Origin: Clostridiales bacterium
GTDB taxonomy: Bacteria; Bacillota; Clostridia; Lachnospirales; Lachnospiraceae
Length of the DNA: 45,089 bases
Assembly: GCA_023663185.1 (NCBI GenBank)
Contig: JAMPHY010000022.1
Coordinates: forward strand, 1 to 45,089
Reading direction: 5' to 3'
A model generated the notes under the pieces. That model made no database searches, was not told where the DNA came from, and saw nothing but the letters and a program-made list of their open reading frames with translations. The position numbers and the translations under genes were made by a program. Of this stretch, positions 26,371 to 34,977 are shown in pieces; position 1 is the first letter of the stretch, and every line of letters begins with the position of its first letter.

Positions 26371-26396
26371 GCTCTGTCAGGCGACAGGGCTTTTTT
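26371..26396 (+). terminator. intrinsic terminator after higBA
   Basis: GCTCTGTC (26371-26378) pairs with GACAGGGC (26383-26390) with one G-U pair and a four-base loop, followed by six T residues. This is a textbook factor-independent terminator and separates the toxin-antitoxin pair from the ABC transporter. Confidence 0.9.
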
Positions 26397-26567
26397 ATAT
26401 TCTGCCAATATCACAAAGGCAACATCAACCCCGCAAACTCATTACCAACACCAATATGCAACGGAAAGTAGCATAAAAAAACCAAATGTATACAACTGTT
26501 GGTGGCTAAAGTCGTACTTTTTAGTTATGCTTACCAAATAACAAAAAGAAAGGCGGACTACTATATT

Positions 26568-27329
26568 ATGAGTAAGCAGACAGTAATATCGGCAAAGCAT
26601 TTGAAAAAGGCTTTTGGCAAGGGCGAAAGTATTCAGGTTATTTATTCAGACTTGAATATTGATATTTATAAGGGGGATTTTACCGTTATCATGGGTTCAT
26701 CGGGAGCGGGCAAGTCTACCCTGATGTATTCACTTTCGGGCATGGATAAGCCGGACGGCGGCGAGATTGACTTTGACGGAACGGACATCACGAAGCTTAG
26801 CAATGACAAATTGGCTGTGTTTCGGCGCAAAGAGTGCGGCTTCGTATTCCAACAGATTTATCTGATTGAAAAAATGAACCTTATGGACAATGTCATTGCG
26901 GCGGGAGTGCTGACAAGCAAAGACAAAGAAGACATTAAAAAACGTGCAAAGGAGCTGTTTTCTTTGGTAAATATTCCCGAAAACACATGGAAAAAGACTT
27001 CTTCCCAGATTTCAGGCGGTGAAGCGCAAAGGGCAGGCATTGTCAGGGCGGTTATCAACAGTCCCAATGTACTTTTTGCCGACGAGCCGACAGGAGCGTT
27101 AAATTCTGCTAATTCGGCAGCAGTCCTTGATGTTTTCACTTCGCTTCACGACAAAGGGCAGAGTATCGTCATGGTTACCCATGATAAAAAATCGGCTCTG
27201 CGTGGAAACCGCGTTATTTATATAAAAGACGGAAAGATTTACGGTGAGTGCGACTTGGGGAAATATGAGCAGGACGATGCTGAGAGAACTGAGAAACTTG
27301 ATAAGTTCATCAAAGAAATGGGGTGGTAG
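26568..27329 (+). CDS. ABC transporter ATP-binding protein (MacB/BceA type)
   Basis: The 253-residue ATPase has Walker A GSSGAGKST, the signature ISGGEAQRAG, Walker B VLFADEPTGAL and a following VMVTHD switch. It matches the LolD/MacB/BceA subgroup that works with FtsX-like permeases. An in-frame extension to 26499 exists, but the ATG at 26568 follows AAAGGCGG and starts at the conserved region. It ends within a few bases of the permease start, so the two form one transporter. The substrate is unknown. Confidence 0.92.
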   Translation: MSKQTVISAKHLKKAFGKGESIQVIYSDLNIDIYKGDFTVIMGSSGAGKSTLMYSLSGMDKPDGGEIDFDGTDITKLSNDKLAVFRRKECGFVFQQIYLIEKMNLMDNVIAAGVLTSKDKEDIKKRAKELFSLVNIPENTWKKTSSQISGGEAQRAGIVRAVINSPNVLFADEPTGALNSANSAAVLDVFTSLHDKGQSIVMVTHDKKSALRGNRVIYIKDGKIYGECDLGKYEQDDAERTEKLDKFIKEMGW

Positions 27330-27331
27330 TA

Positions 27332-29584
27332 TTGAAGAAAATATCTACGCTTACCCTGCACAACTTAAATAAGGCAAAGGGACAGTACATATCTTTCGGG
27401 GTGTTTATCTGTCTGACCGCGTTTATCATAAATATTGCGCTGGTGCTTGCTTTCCAGACATTTGACGCATACGATAACCTTTTTGATGAACTGGAAACGG
27501 CGGACATCAATTTTATCATTCCCAAGATTCAGGATAATGAAGATTTACTCACGGAAGTGGAAGAAATTGACGGAATATCACGTATTGAAAAGCATGAAGG
27601 AGTTTTTACTCCTGTGACGGTCCGCGAATTTGCGGGTTCTGATTTTGACATGAATACGGTTTTTTATAATATTGATGAAGAAAAAACACTGAATTTATTA
27701 GATATTACCGGATATTCTGATTTTACGGAATCTTCCGAAAAAAGCAGCGACTTGGCGTATATTCCCATGTATATGAAGGAATTAGGCGGTTTTGCAGAAG
27801 GGGGCAGCATAACTTATTCCATCGACGGCAAGGATTATACATATGATATTGCCGGAATTGTCTCGGAAATGCAGTACGGAAATTACGGTACGGGCTTAAT
27901 CGGCGGATATTTGCCCGCTGCGGTCTATGATGACTTCGCGGAAGAATACGATAGTAACGTGGTTATGGAGTATTCCTTAAAAACAAGCAGCGACGCCGAT
28001 TTAAACCAGATTAAAAATACGGTGTCCGAACTTTTAAAAGATAAAGGGATTGCCTTAATGAATATTAATGACAGGGAAACTGCCAAACAGACGAGAACGA
28101 TGGTCTGCCTCCTGCTTATCGTGATATTTTTGGCGCTTGCCGCAATTATACTGGTAGTGAGCATTTTCTTAAGCAACTTCAGGATACGCAGTGCAATCGA
28201 AGACGAACTGGCGCAGATGGGCGTGTTAAAGGCGGTTGGTTATACAAGCGGTCTGATTATCGCCGCATCGATTATGCCATATATACTTGTGGGCGCTGTT
28301 TCCACGGTAATCGGAATAGCTTTGTCTTATACGGTTCTGCCTTTTGTCGCAAGTATTTTGGCAATCCAGTCGGGATTTTCCTATACTCCTGCTTTTGACA
28401 TAACGGCTTTACTTATTGTAGTATTGGTATTAATGCTTGCAATAATAGTTTTTTCCTATATTTCCGCAAGGAAAATTCATATATTGGAGCCTATCAACGC
28501 CATAAGGGGCATTACGGGAAACGCATCGGCGGGACAAAATATCTTATTATTTATTGTCGCATTTGGCATAATGGTACTGCTGTCTTTTGCGGGAACGCTC
28601 ATGTATAATGTAAATGTCAAGCCGGATAATTTTATGAATACGCTTTCGGAAGAGCTGCCGTCCGTTATCTTTACCGCTGAAGACGGAAAAACGTCGCAGC
28701 TTAAAGAAATTCTGCAAGACGACGATAGAGTAAAGCTTTTCTTAGAATATGCGTCCCTGCCTGTAAGTTATGAAGACGGGAGCCTTACCGCTTTTGTATG
28801 TGAAGACTTTTCACAAACAACAAACGATATCTGCTATGAAGGCGAAAGCCCCGTGAAAGATAATGAAATTGCGGTAGGAAACGCGATTTCGGACAATTAT
28901 CCCATTGGCAGCAAGATAGAGATTACGGTCGGCTCTAAGTCGGAGGATTATACGGTAACAGGCTATATCCAAAGCGTCAATAACGCCGGTGCAGTCTGCC
29001 AGCTTACAAGCAAAGGATATGAAAAAATCGGCGAGAAGCCTAGTTCAATCAATGTCTATTTATATGATAAAGGCGCAGAAGAGGTTATAGATGAGTATGA
29101 AGAAAAATATAGCGAACTCATTAAATCGTCAGTAAATTTTGAACAGATGAACGAAAACGGACAGATGATGTATACCAGTATCGTTTCCGTAGTCGTGATT
29201 ATCCTGTTTATTATTTCGGTCCTTATGATGTTGCTTGTAATGTATGTAATCATCAACTCGATGATAAGCAGATGTAGACAGGAATTTGGCATATATAAAG
29301 CAATCGGATACACTAACAGGCAGCTCACAATTAAGACGGCGCTTGAGTTTATACCTGTTGTGGCTGTGGCGTCGGTTATTTCAGCAGTTGCAGGGCTGTG
29401 GTATCTTCCCGCAATGAATAAGGTGATTTTTTCACTGATTGGGGCTGTAAAAAACCATTTTGAAGTATCTGTGTTGATATTAATCGTATTTGCAGCGGTC
29501 TTTACCGCCGTGGCATTTGCAATCAGTGTGCTGCTTTGCGCGCCGATAAAGAAGATTACTGCATATTCACTGCTAAAAGATTAA
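27332..29584 (+). CDS. ABC transporter permease, FtsX-like
   Basis: About 750 residues with one N-terminal membrane segment, a large extracytoplasmic domain (about 40-245), four central membrane segments, a second extracytoplasmic domain and three C-terminal membrane segments. Two FtsX domains are recognisable (central and C-terminal). The GTG at 27323 is possible, but TTG at 27332 lies five bases after GGGTGG and begins MKKISTLTLHNLNKAKG, so I prefer it. Related pairs export peptides or confer peptide-antibiotic resistance; here that is inference. No two-component system is adjacent; an XRE regulator follows. Confidence 0.9.
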   Translation: MKKISTLTLHNLNKAKGQYISFGVFICLTAFIINIALVLAFQTFDAYDNLFDELETADINFIIPKIQDNEDLLTEVEEIDGISRIEKHEGVFTPVTVREFAGSDFDMNTVFYNIDEEKTLNLLDITGYSDFTESSEKSSDLAYIPMYMKELGGFAEGGSITYSIDGKDYTYDIAGIVSEMQYGNYGTGLIGGYLPAAVYDDFAEEYDSNVVMEYSLKTSSDADLNQIKNTVSELLKDKGIALMNINDRETAKQTRTMVCLLLIVIFLALAAIILVVSIFLSNFRIRSAIEDELAQMGVLKAVGYTSGLIIAASIMPYILVGAVSTVIGIALSYTVLPFVASILAIQSGFSYTPAFDITALLIVVLVLMLAIIVFSYISARKIHILEPINAIRGITGNASAGQNILLFIVAFGIMVLLSFAGTLMYNVNVKPDNFMNTLSEELPSVIFTAEDGKTSQLKEILQDDDRVKLFLEYASLPVSYEDGSLTAFVCEDFSQTTNDICYEGESPVKDNEIAVGNAISDNYPIGSKIEITVGSKSEDYTVTGYIQSVNNAGAVCQLTSKGYEKIGEKPSSINVYLYDKGAEEVIDEYEEKYSELIKSSVNFEQMNENGQMMYTSIVSVVVIILFIISVLMMLLVMYVIINSMISRCRQEFGIYKAIGYTNRQLTIKTALEFIPVVAVASVISAVAGLWYLPAMNKVIFSLIGAVKNHFEVSVLILIVFAAVFTAVAFAISVLLCAPIKKITAYSLLKD

Positions 29585-29599
29585 AAATGGAGGTTAAAT

Positions 29600-30481
29600 A
29601 TGAATTTTTCAGAAAAATTAAAGGAAATAAGAAAAAAAGAAGGCATTTCGCAGGAGCAGCTCGCTGAGAGAATCGGCGTTTCAAGACAAGCTATTACTAA
29701 GTGGGAAACTGGAAAAGGCTTGCCGGACGTAGAAAACATGGTTATTATAGCGGAGATTTTTAAGACTACAATCGATGAACTGCTTGTTGATTCAACTGCC
29801 GCGATAACGCTTCCTGAGACCACAGTGTATACCAGCGAGACGATTTACGACATTGACGGTGAGAAACATTTTGACGTCAATATCGGCAGCGCGGCGGCAA
29901 TCACGCTGTCGTCGGGAGACGATGAGAAACTGCATGTAAAGCTGTCTTCCGAAACCCTTGAGAACTTGGAGTCCATGTTTAAGATAAAGCTTGATGAAAG
30001 CAAAAACAAACTTGATGTAGTCTGCCTTAATAAGAATAAGTTGAGCCGTTATGAAGCGGAGGAGGCGCTGAGGGTTGAGATTGTTTTTCCGAGTAAATTT
30101 ACCGATGACTGCGAGGTTGAGGGCAGTGTTAAACTTCTTATGATAAAGAACCTTCATTTGAAACGGTTGGAGTACGACGGCGACGCGGAGCAGGTAGTGA
30201 TTTCAGACAGCAGCGGAAGTCTGGAACTGACGGCAAAGACGGATTATGAAATTACCGTGGATAAGGTGGCGGGAAGACTGGATATCAACCAGTGGAAAGC
30301 AAAAGCAATTGTTCATATTCCGGAAGGAAACATGGTAAACGTTATGAATAAAGGCAGGAAGTGTAATGTTTATTGCGTAAAAGGCGGAAAAGAAATTGAA
30401 TATGCCAATACCGCCGAGTGTGAAAATGAAATCAGCACTTCGGGGATTTTCTCAGAGCTGGTGGTGGATTTGACGATATAA
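29600..30481 (+). CDS. XRE-family regulator with C-terminal beta-rich DUF4097-like domain
   Basis: The 293-residue protein has an N-terminal XRE helix-turn-helix (EGISQEQLAERIGVSRQAIT, about residues 14-33, ending in TKWETGKGLPD) and a C-terminal part of repetitive beta-strand sequence of the adhesin/DUF4097 kind. It follows the permease by 15 bp with a GGAGG site, so it is co-transcribed and likely controls the exporter. Length and arrangement fit this common Firmicutes family. A strong terminator follows. Confidence 0.85.
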   Translation: MNFSEKLKEIRKKEGISQEQLAERIGVSRQAITKWETGKGLPDVENMVIIAEIFKTTIDELLVDSTAAITLPETTVYTSETIYDIDGEKHFDVNIGSAAAITLSSGDDEKLHVKLSSETLENLESMFKIKLDESKNKLDVVCLNKNKLSRYEAEEALRVEIVFPSKFTDDCEVEGSVKLLMIKNLHLKRLEYDGDAEQVVISDSSGSLELTAKTDYEITVDKVAGRLDINQWKAKAIVHIPEGNMVNVMNKGRKCNVYCVKGGKEIEYANTAECENEISTSGIFSELVVDLTI

Positions 30482-30814
30482 ATGCGACTATAAAAATAAT
30501 GGTAAAAAGAGCAAGTCATGAAAATGTCTTGTTCTTTTTATATTATTTACAAATTCTTGAATCAAATCTATGGCATTGAAAAAAGATGTTGTTAAGGTTT
30601 AGTAGGAATAACTACTATTGTTATCTGTGGTTCTTGTTATGGGAAAACAGTCTGGAATTGTAATAAATTCGCCAGGAAGTAAAGCGAAGGGCTGATTTAA
30701 TAATGAAAAATAGTGAAGTAATAGTGAAAATTAGTGAAATAATAATGAAAAAATAGTGGAATTTTAAGCTTAAAATTGGTATAATAATATCATATGGAAA
30801 AGGAGATGGTTGTT
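30482..30814 (+). promoter_or_regulatory. 333-bp regulatory gap upstream of the first Fic gene
   Basis: After the terminator comes a hairpin ATAAC-TACTATT-GTTAT (30609-30625) and an isolated GCCAGGAAGTAAAG, both loosely like parts of the CRISPR repeat. Six copies of TARTGRA begin at 30701, 30711, 30722, 30732, 30743 and 30754, one per helical turn. Next are a perfect 18-bp palindrome AATTTTAAGCTTAAAATT (30760-30777) and TATAAT at 30780-30785. The palindrome occupies the space just upstream of the -10 box, so it is a likely operator for the Fic gene. Confidence 0.65.
30504..30539 (+). terminator. intrinsic terminator of the ABC/XRE operon
   Basis: AAAAAGAGCAAG (30504-30515) pairs with CTTGTTCTTTTT (30528-30539), a 12-bp stem with one G-U pair, flanked by A- and T-runs. 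The symmetric A/T flanks suggest it can act in both directions. Confidence 0.88.
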
Positions 30815-31912
30815 ATGATAAAGGTAAATCTCACCAATGATATTTTAAAAAGAATATCCGCTATTGATGATAACCGCCATTCTTTAAGTACGGCTGCAAT
30901 CCCGTCCGTTACCATCAATAAACTTAGAAAAAATTCCAAAAAGAAAAGCTCATATGCTTCCAATAAAATTGAAGGGAACCCGCTTACCGAAAAGCAGTCA
31001 GATGCAGCGATTGAAAGCGATGCGCATAAGCATTTCATGAAACCGGAGCAGGAAGTAAGGAATTATTATATGGCATTGGAACTTTTGGAAAAGAAAGTGA
31101 AGACAAATGCCGATTTTTCAAAAGATTTAATTATGGAAGTGCAGGCGTTAGTTGAAAAGGGAGCGTCAAAAGAAAAGACAGGCTTGCGGGGGGCAATGCC
31201 GCCGGGGATGCTGTTTGCGGTATATGATTCTGAAACAGGGAGTCCTGATTATATTCCGCCGGAGTATGTTGATATTCCGCAATTACTGGACGAGCTTATA
31301 GAATATGTAAATACAACAGACGACCACCCATTAATTATTGCAGCTGTTGTGCATTATCAATTAGTGACGATACACCCTTTTGAAGACGGAAACGGGCGCA
31401 CTGCACGTTTATTGTCCGGTTTTATTTTGGATAAATTTGGATATGGGTTCAGTGGTATCGGCTCTTTGGAAGAATACTTTGCTTATGACGCAGAGGAATA
31501 CTATCAATCTTTACAGATGGGACTGCCGGCATTATATTATTCAGGAAGAGACAATCCACCGCACTCTGAAATCTGGATTGATTATTTCTTGCGTATGGTT
31601 GAATTATATTCATCAAAGGCATGCAGTTTGTCATTAGAAACAAGTGACGACAGTATCCATGCGGCGCTTTCCTATTTGAATTTGAAAGAGAAGGAATTTC
31701 TAGTATTTTTGCTGAAAAAACACTTGTATGAATTTACGCCGATTGATGTGAGCAGAATGCTGAAAGTTTCAAATAAAACTATTATTAATAGGTGCGCAAA
31801 GCTGTCAGGCAACGGATTCTTAGTTCCGATTATCGTAAAGGAGAGAGTCCGTTCTTATCGGCTTAGCGAGTTTGCCATTGTAAATGAAAAGAAGATTGTA
31901 AAGGGTAATTAA
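30815..31912 (+). CDS. Fic-domain protein (AMPylase-like, self-inhibited class)
   Basis: The 365-residue protein has the Fic motif HPFEDGNGR (187-195), the active site for transfer of AMP or a related group to a target hydroxyl. The N-terminal inhibitory motif S/TxxxEG is present as SNKIEG (49-54), so activity should be held off until the helix is displaced. A winged-helix C-terminus (about 295-360) could bind DNA. The ATG at 30815 follows AAGGAGA; the earlier ATG at 30794 lacks one. The gene is probably autoregulated through the upstream palindrome. Target and trigger are unknown. Confidence 0.9.
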   Translation: MIKVNLTNDILKRISAIDDNRHSLSTAAIPSVTINKLRKNSKKKSSYASNKIEGNPLTEKQSDAAIESDAHKHFMKPEQEVRNYYMALELLEKKVKTNADFSKDLIMEVQALVEKGASKEKTGLRGAMPPGMLFAVYDSETGSPDYIPPEYVDIPQLLDELIEYVNTTDDHPLIIAAVVHYQLVTIHPFEDGNGRTARLLSGFILDKFGYGFSGIGSLEEYFAYDAEEYYQSLQMGLPALYYSGRDNPPHSEIWIDYFLRMVELYSSKACSLSLETSDDSIHAALSYLNLKEKEFLVFLLKKHLYEFTPIDVSRMLKVSNKTIINRCAKLSGNGFLVPIIVKERVRSYRLSEFAIVNEKKIVKGN

Positions 31913-31960
31913 GAAAGAATAGAAGAATTAGCATAAACCGGAATTGAGAGGAATGATACA

Positions 31961-32620
31961 ATGCGCCAACATGACAGAATTATAAATGCGGCGGCGAAAA
32001 AAGTTTTAGCGCCGCAGGGACTTTTCAGGAAGGGAAAGTCAAGAACTTGGGTAGATGACAACGGATATTACATGACTTTTGTCGTATTTGATGCAAGTAA
32101 TAGGGCAAAAGGCGCCTATTTGGGAGTTGGGATTGATTTTCTTTGGGAGAAAACGGAAGGTTTAAATAAAACATTGACATATTCTTATGGAAAGCGGGGA
32201 AATACGTTTTGTGAATATAACGGAAATGATGATGAATTTCAGATAAGAATGGAAGAATATGCGGAAATGGGCTTAAAACAAGTACTGGAATACCGTAAGT
32301 TCAAAGATATGGATTATGCCAGAACATGTCTTGAACAGAAAGTAGCAGATACTTTGGAAAAACATCGATTTTGGGAAGTCTATGATTTAGCGTTGCTGTG
32401 TTTTTTGATGGGTGATTTTGAGAATGGGGTAAAGATTTTTGAAAATTATCTGGATATATTAAGGGGAAGTTTTTACGTCAATAATTTTTATATAGAGTGG
32501 CATGAGAAATTTTATAACCATTGCATACGCGATATTAAGCCTTATCTGACATCAAAAGAAAGCGCACAAAAGATGGTTTGGGATATGATTAATCGTAGGA
32601 GAGAGGTTTTTATACAGTAA
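31961..32620 (+). CDS. DUF4304-like protein of unknown function
   Basis: This 219-residue soluble protein begins MRQHDRIINAAAKKVLAPQG and has WVDDNGYYMTFVVFDASN, a pattern I associate with the DUF4304 family. That family is often found beside mobile or polymorphic-toxin genes and has no proven activity. The C-terminal half is helical. It lies 48 bp after the Fic gene behind GAGAGGAA, so it may be co-transcribed with it. Confidence 0.65.
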   Translation: MRQHDRIINAAAKKVLAPQGLFRKGKSRTWVDDNGYYMTFVVFDASNRAKGAYLGVGIDFLWEKTEGLNKTLTYSYGKRGNTFCEYNGNDDEFQIRMEEYAEMGLKQVLEYRKFKDMDYARTCLEQKVADTLEKHRFWEVYDLALLCFLMGDFENGVKIFENYLDILRGSFYVNNFYIEWHEKFYNHCIRDIKPYLTSKESAQKMVWDMINRRREVFIQ

Positions 32621-32690
32621 GTTTTGATAGAAGAAATTGCGGCACGAATTTAAAGAAATTTAGAATTTTCGGATAGCTTGAAAGAAACGT

Positions 32691-32719
32691 TTGTGAGTTA
32701 GCTGAGAATCTGTTATAAT
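32691..32719 (+). promoter_or_regulatory. promoter of the JAB-domain gene
   Basis: TTGTGA (32691-32696) and TATAAT (32714-32719) are separated by 17 bp, about 50 bp upstream of the start codon. The -10 box is perfect and the -35 box moderate. Confidence 0.6.
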
Positions 32720-32769
32720 GAAACAAGAAGTTGTTAGAGGTTTTAATGCTAAAGGGAGAGAATATATTG

Positions 32770-33375
32770 ATGAATGTTAATCATCAAGACGAATTAGGGC
32801 AGGCCAAAAGACGTGATCGAAAAGTGTATATTACAGATATTGCAATTAGCAAAGTTCCATATATTGAATACTTTGGATTTACAAAGGAGCAAAACCAAAT
32901 CATGCAGGAATTGGCGAAAGGTGTTCTGGTTATCTCAAAAGAAAGCAATGATAGCAATGAGGTTGCGATAACATGTGATTTAGGAAATCCGAATCCACTG
33001 CATAATTTTGGCGTAGCATTTGGAACAGAACACGATGTTGATGTTTTATCGGATACGTTGTCGAACCATATGATTGTATCTGAAAAATCGGTTGCGGTAA
33101 TCTTGCTGCATAACCATCCGTCAACACAGACATTTTCATTGCAGGATATTCAGTTTTTTGTTCAGCATCCGATGATAGAGGTAATGACCATAGTTTCCAA
33201 TCAAGGAGCTGTCCATTATATGAAAAGAGATAAAAATTATGATTATACTAAGGCTTTTGGGTTGTTCCGGCAATGTGTGGACAAAATAGACAGAAAATCT
33301 TCAAGTATGGAAATGTATATGGCATCGTTAGAATTTTTGGCAAAGTGCAGCGAAGCAGGATTGTATTACAGGTAA
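32770..33375 (+). CDS. RadC/JAB-domain-like protein
   Basis: About 201 residues. LLHNHPSTQTFSLQD near 112-125 matches the JAMM/JAB metalloprotease-like motif of RadC proteins (HNHPSG with a downstream D). RadC relatives are frequent in mobile and defence islands; their function is unsettled. An upstream in-frame start at 32731 is open, but the ATG at 32770 follows AAGGGAGAG. It is followed 22 bp later by a 60-residue protein. Confidence 0.75.
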   Translation: MNVNHQDELGQAKRRDRKVYITDIAISKVPYIEYFGFTKEQNQIMQELAKGVLVISKESNDSNEVAITCDLGNPNPLHNFGVAFGTEHDVDVLSDTLSNHMIVSEKSVAVILLHNHPSTQTFSLQDIQFFVQHPMIEVMTIVSNQGAVHYMKRDKNYDYTKAFGLFRQCVDKIDRKSSSMEMYMASLEFLAKCSEAGLYYR

Positions 33376-33397
33376 AAGAAGGGAAGGTGCAGACTAT

Positions 33398-33580
33398 ATG
33401 AGTAAAACATCATTGAATGATTTAGTTTACAGTTTTGAGCCTTTGGAAGTTTTTTCTCCCGATCCTGATTATAGGGTGGATGAGATTGAACTGCAAAAGA
33501 GCATAGATAAAAGCAGGAAAATGATGGAAGTTATCAGAAAATATAAAGACGAGAGAATGAAAATCGGGGCTTCATGGTAA
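33398..33580 (+). CDS. small protein of unknown function
   Basis: The 60-residue, charged protein (ending IRKYKDERMKIGASW) has an ATG at 33398 behind GGGAAGG and lies 22 bp after the RadC-like gene. It is predicted to be largely helical in its second half. I do not recognise a family. Its size and position fit a partner or antitoxin-like protein, but nothing proves that. Confidence 0.55.
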   Translation: MSKTSLNDLVYSFEPLEVFSPDPDYRVDEIELQKSIDKSRKMMEVIRKYKDERMKIGASW

Positions 33581-33599
33581 ACAATGACTTTGGCTACTC

Positions 33600-33816
33600 T
33601 CCAAATGCTACTGCATGGATAAAATTCAGGCGGTGGCATTTTTCTGTCGCTATATATACTGTAGGCAATATGGCGAAGTCTGGCATGCTCAAAAAACGCT
33701 CCAATACTTATAGGGCATAGCGATATAGGAGTCGCACTGAACACCTATACGAAACTTGACTTTGTAATGCTTCATCCGTTAGTTCCACAGTGGTGTGTGG
33801 ATATTGTAATCGCCTA
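33600..33816 (+). pseudogene. remnant of a tyrosine recombinase (integrase) C-terminus
   Basis: Reading across frames gives CRYIYC (33645-33662), NMAKSGM after a one-base insertion, then IGHSDIGVALNTYTKLDF (33713 onward). Site-specific integrases of this type read roughly CRHTYC..NMAKSGM..LMGHSDIGVTLNTYTH, so the catalytic core of the RHxxR and final Tyr region is recognisable. The His of the first motif is lost and at least two frameshifts are present. The gene is dead. It marks the former end of an integrated element next to the second Fic gene. Confidence 0.78.
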
Positions 33817-33928
33817 ACATTTATTTTTTTCGCATAATTTAAGAATGAATTAGGTGAATTTGGGACAAAATATTGATTATTGCCTAAAATGATAGTATAA
33901 TTAGGCGAAAAGAAAGGAATTAGGCGAA
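33810..33928 (+). promoter_or_regulatory. promoter and repeated operator of the second Fic gene
   Basis: TTGATT (33873-33878) and TATAAT (33896-33901) are 17 bp apart. The motif TTAGGYGAA or its reverse occurs five times: 33810-33817, 33850-33858, 33880-33887, 33901-33909 and 33920-33928. Two copies sit between the -10 box and the start codon, and one lies in the spacer. This looks like an autorepression site, most simply for the winged-helix part of the Fic protein. Confidence 0.75.
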
Positions 33929-34977
33929 TGCGGATTTTTAATTATGCCAATTTAAAAGATCATAGATGGGATTCAGAAATTCTTGGATTGGTAGCACAGA
34001 TTCATGAGTTTAAAGGGAAACAGGAGTTATATCTTAAACAGAAACCTGCCGTACTGGAAAAATTGGTCGAGATAGCAAAAATACAAAGTACGGAGGCTTC
34101 CAATAAGATTGAAGGCATTGTTACGACAAGCGCCAGATTACAACAGCTTGTTATGGAAAAGACCACGCCAAAGAATAGGGATGAGGAAGAAATCATGGGG
34201 TATCGTGATGTTTTAAATACAATCCATGAGAGCTATGAATATATCCCGATTCGTTCCTCGTATATTTTGCAGCTCCACCGGGATTTATATCAGTATTCGC
34301 AGAAGGATATAGGGGGAAGGTTTAAGAATACGCAGAATGTGATAGCCGAAAATCATCCGGATGGATCGCAGACAGTGCGATTTACTCCACTGGCGCCTTA
34401 TGAGACACCGGCGGCAGTCGATTCCATCTGCGATAATTTCAATAAGGCAATCGATGCCTGCATCGTGGATCCGTTGGTACTGATTCCAATCTTTATCAAT
34501 GATTTTCTATGTATCCATCCATTCAATGACGGAAATGGTCGGATGTCGCGCCTGCTCACCACACTTCTTTTATATCGCTGCGGATATGTTGTGGGGAGAT
34601 ATATCAGCTTGGAGAGTAAGATAGAAAAGACCAAAGAAAATTACTACGATGTATTGGAACAGTGTGGGAATGGCTGGCATGAGAATGAAAACGATCCGTC
34701 GCCCTTTATAAAATATATGCTTGGAATCGTGCTGGCAGCTTATAGAGATTTTGAAACGCGGATCAGTCTTGTGGATGAAAAACTGCCCGCAATAGAAATG
34801 GTTAGGAAAGCAGTTTATGAAAAAATCGGCAAATTTACGAAGAGTGAGATTATGGAGCTTGTGCCGTCTCTGTCTAAGGCTTCCGTAGAAAATTCATTAA
34901 CGCAGCTGATGAAGAATGGAGTTATTGACAGGCATGGTAAAGGAAAGGCAACATTCTATACAAGGACAGATATGTAG
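33928..34977 (+). CDS. second Fic-domain protein (self-inhibited class, winged helix)
   Basis: This 349-residue protein has the Fic motif HPFNDGNGR (197-205), the inhibitory motif SNKIEG (58-63) and a C-terminal winged-helix domain (about 285-345), the common Fic/DUF4172 or SoFic-like architecture. It resembles the first Fic protein in motif layout but is clearly divergent in sequence. The ATG at 33928 is inside the last operator repeat. The gene ends immediately before a brxL remnant, so its insertion may have removed the rest of that gene. Confidence 0.9.
   Translation: MRIFNYANLKDHRWDSEILGLVAQIHEFKGKQELYLKQKPAVLEKLVEIAKIQSTEASNKIEGIVTTSARLQQLVMEKTTPKNRDEEEIMGYRDVLNTIHESYEYIPIRSSYILQLHRDLYQYSQKDIGGRFKNTQNVIAENHPDGSQTVRFTPLAPYETPAAVDSICDNFNKAIDACIVDPLVLIPIFINDFLCIHPFNDGNGRMSRLLTTLLLYRCGYVVGRYISLESKIEKTKENYYDVLEQCGNGWHENENDPSPFIKYMLGIVLAAYRDFETRISLVDEKLPAIEMVRKAVYEKIGKFTKSEIMELVPSLSKASVENSLTQLMKNGVIDRHGKGKATFYTRTDM

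Noticed and set aside
32770-33375. Housekeeping radC gene
   Set aside because: It has only the HNHP part of the family, is about 200 residues, and lies in an island of accessory genes with its own promoter, so I treat it as a RadC-like accessory protein.
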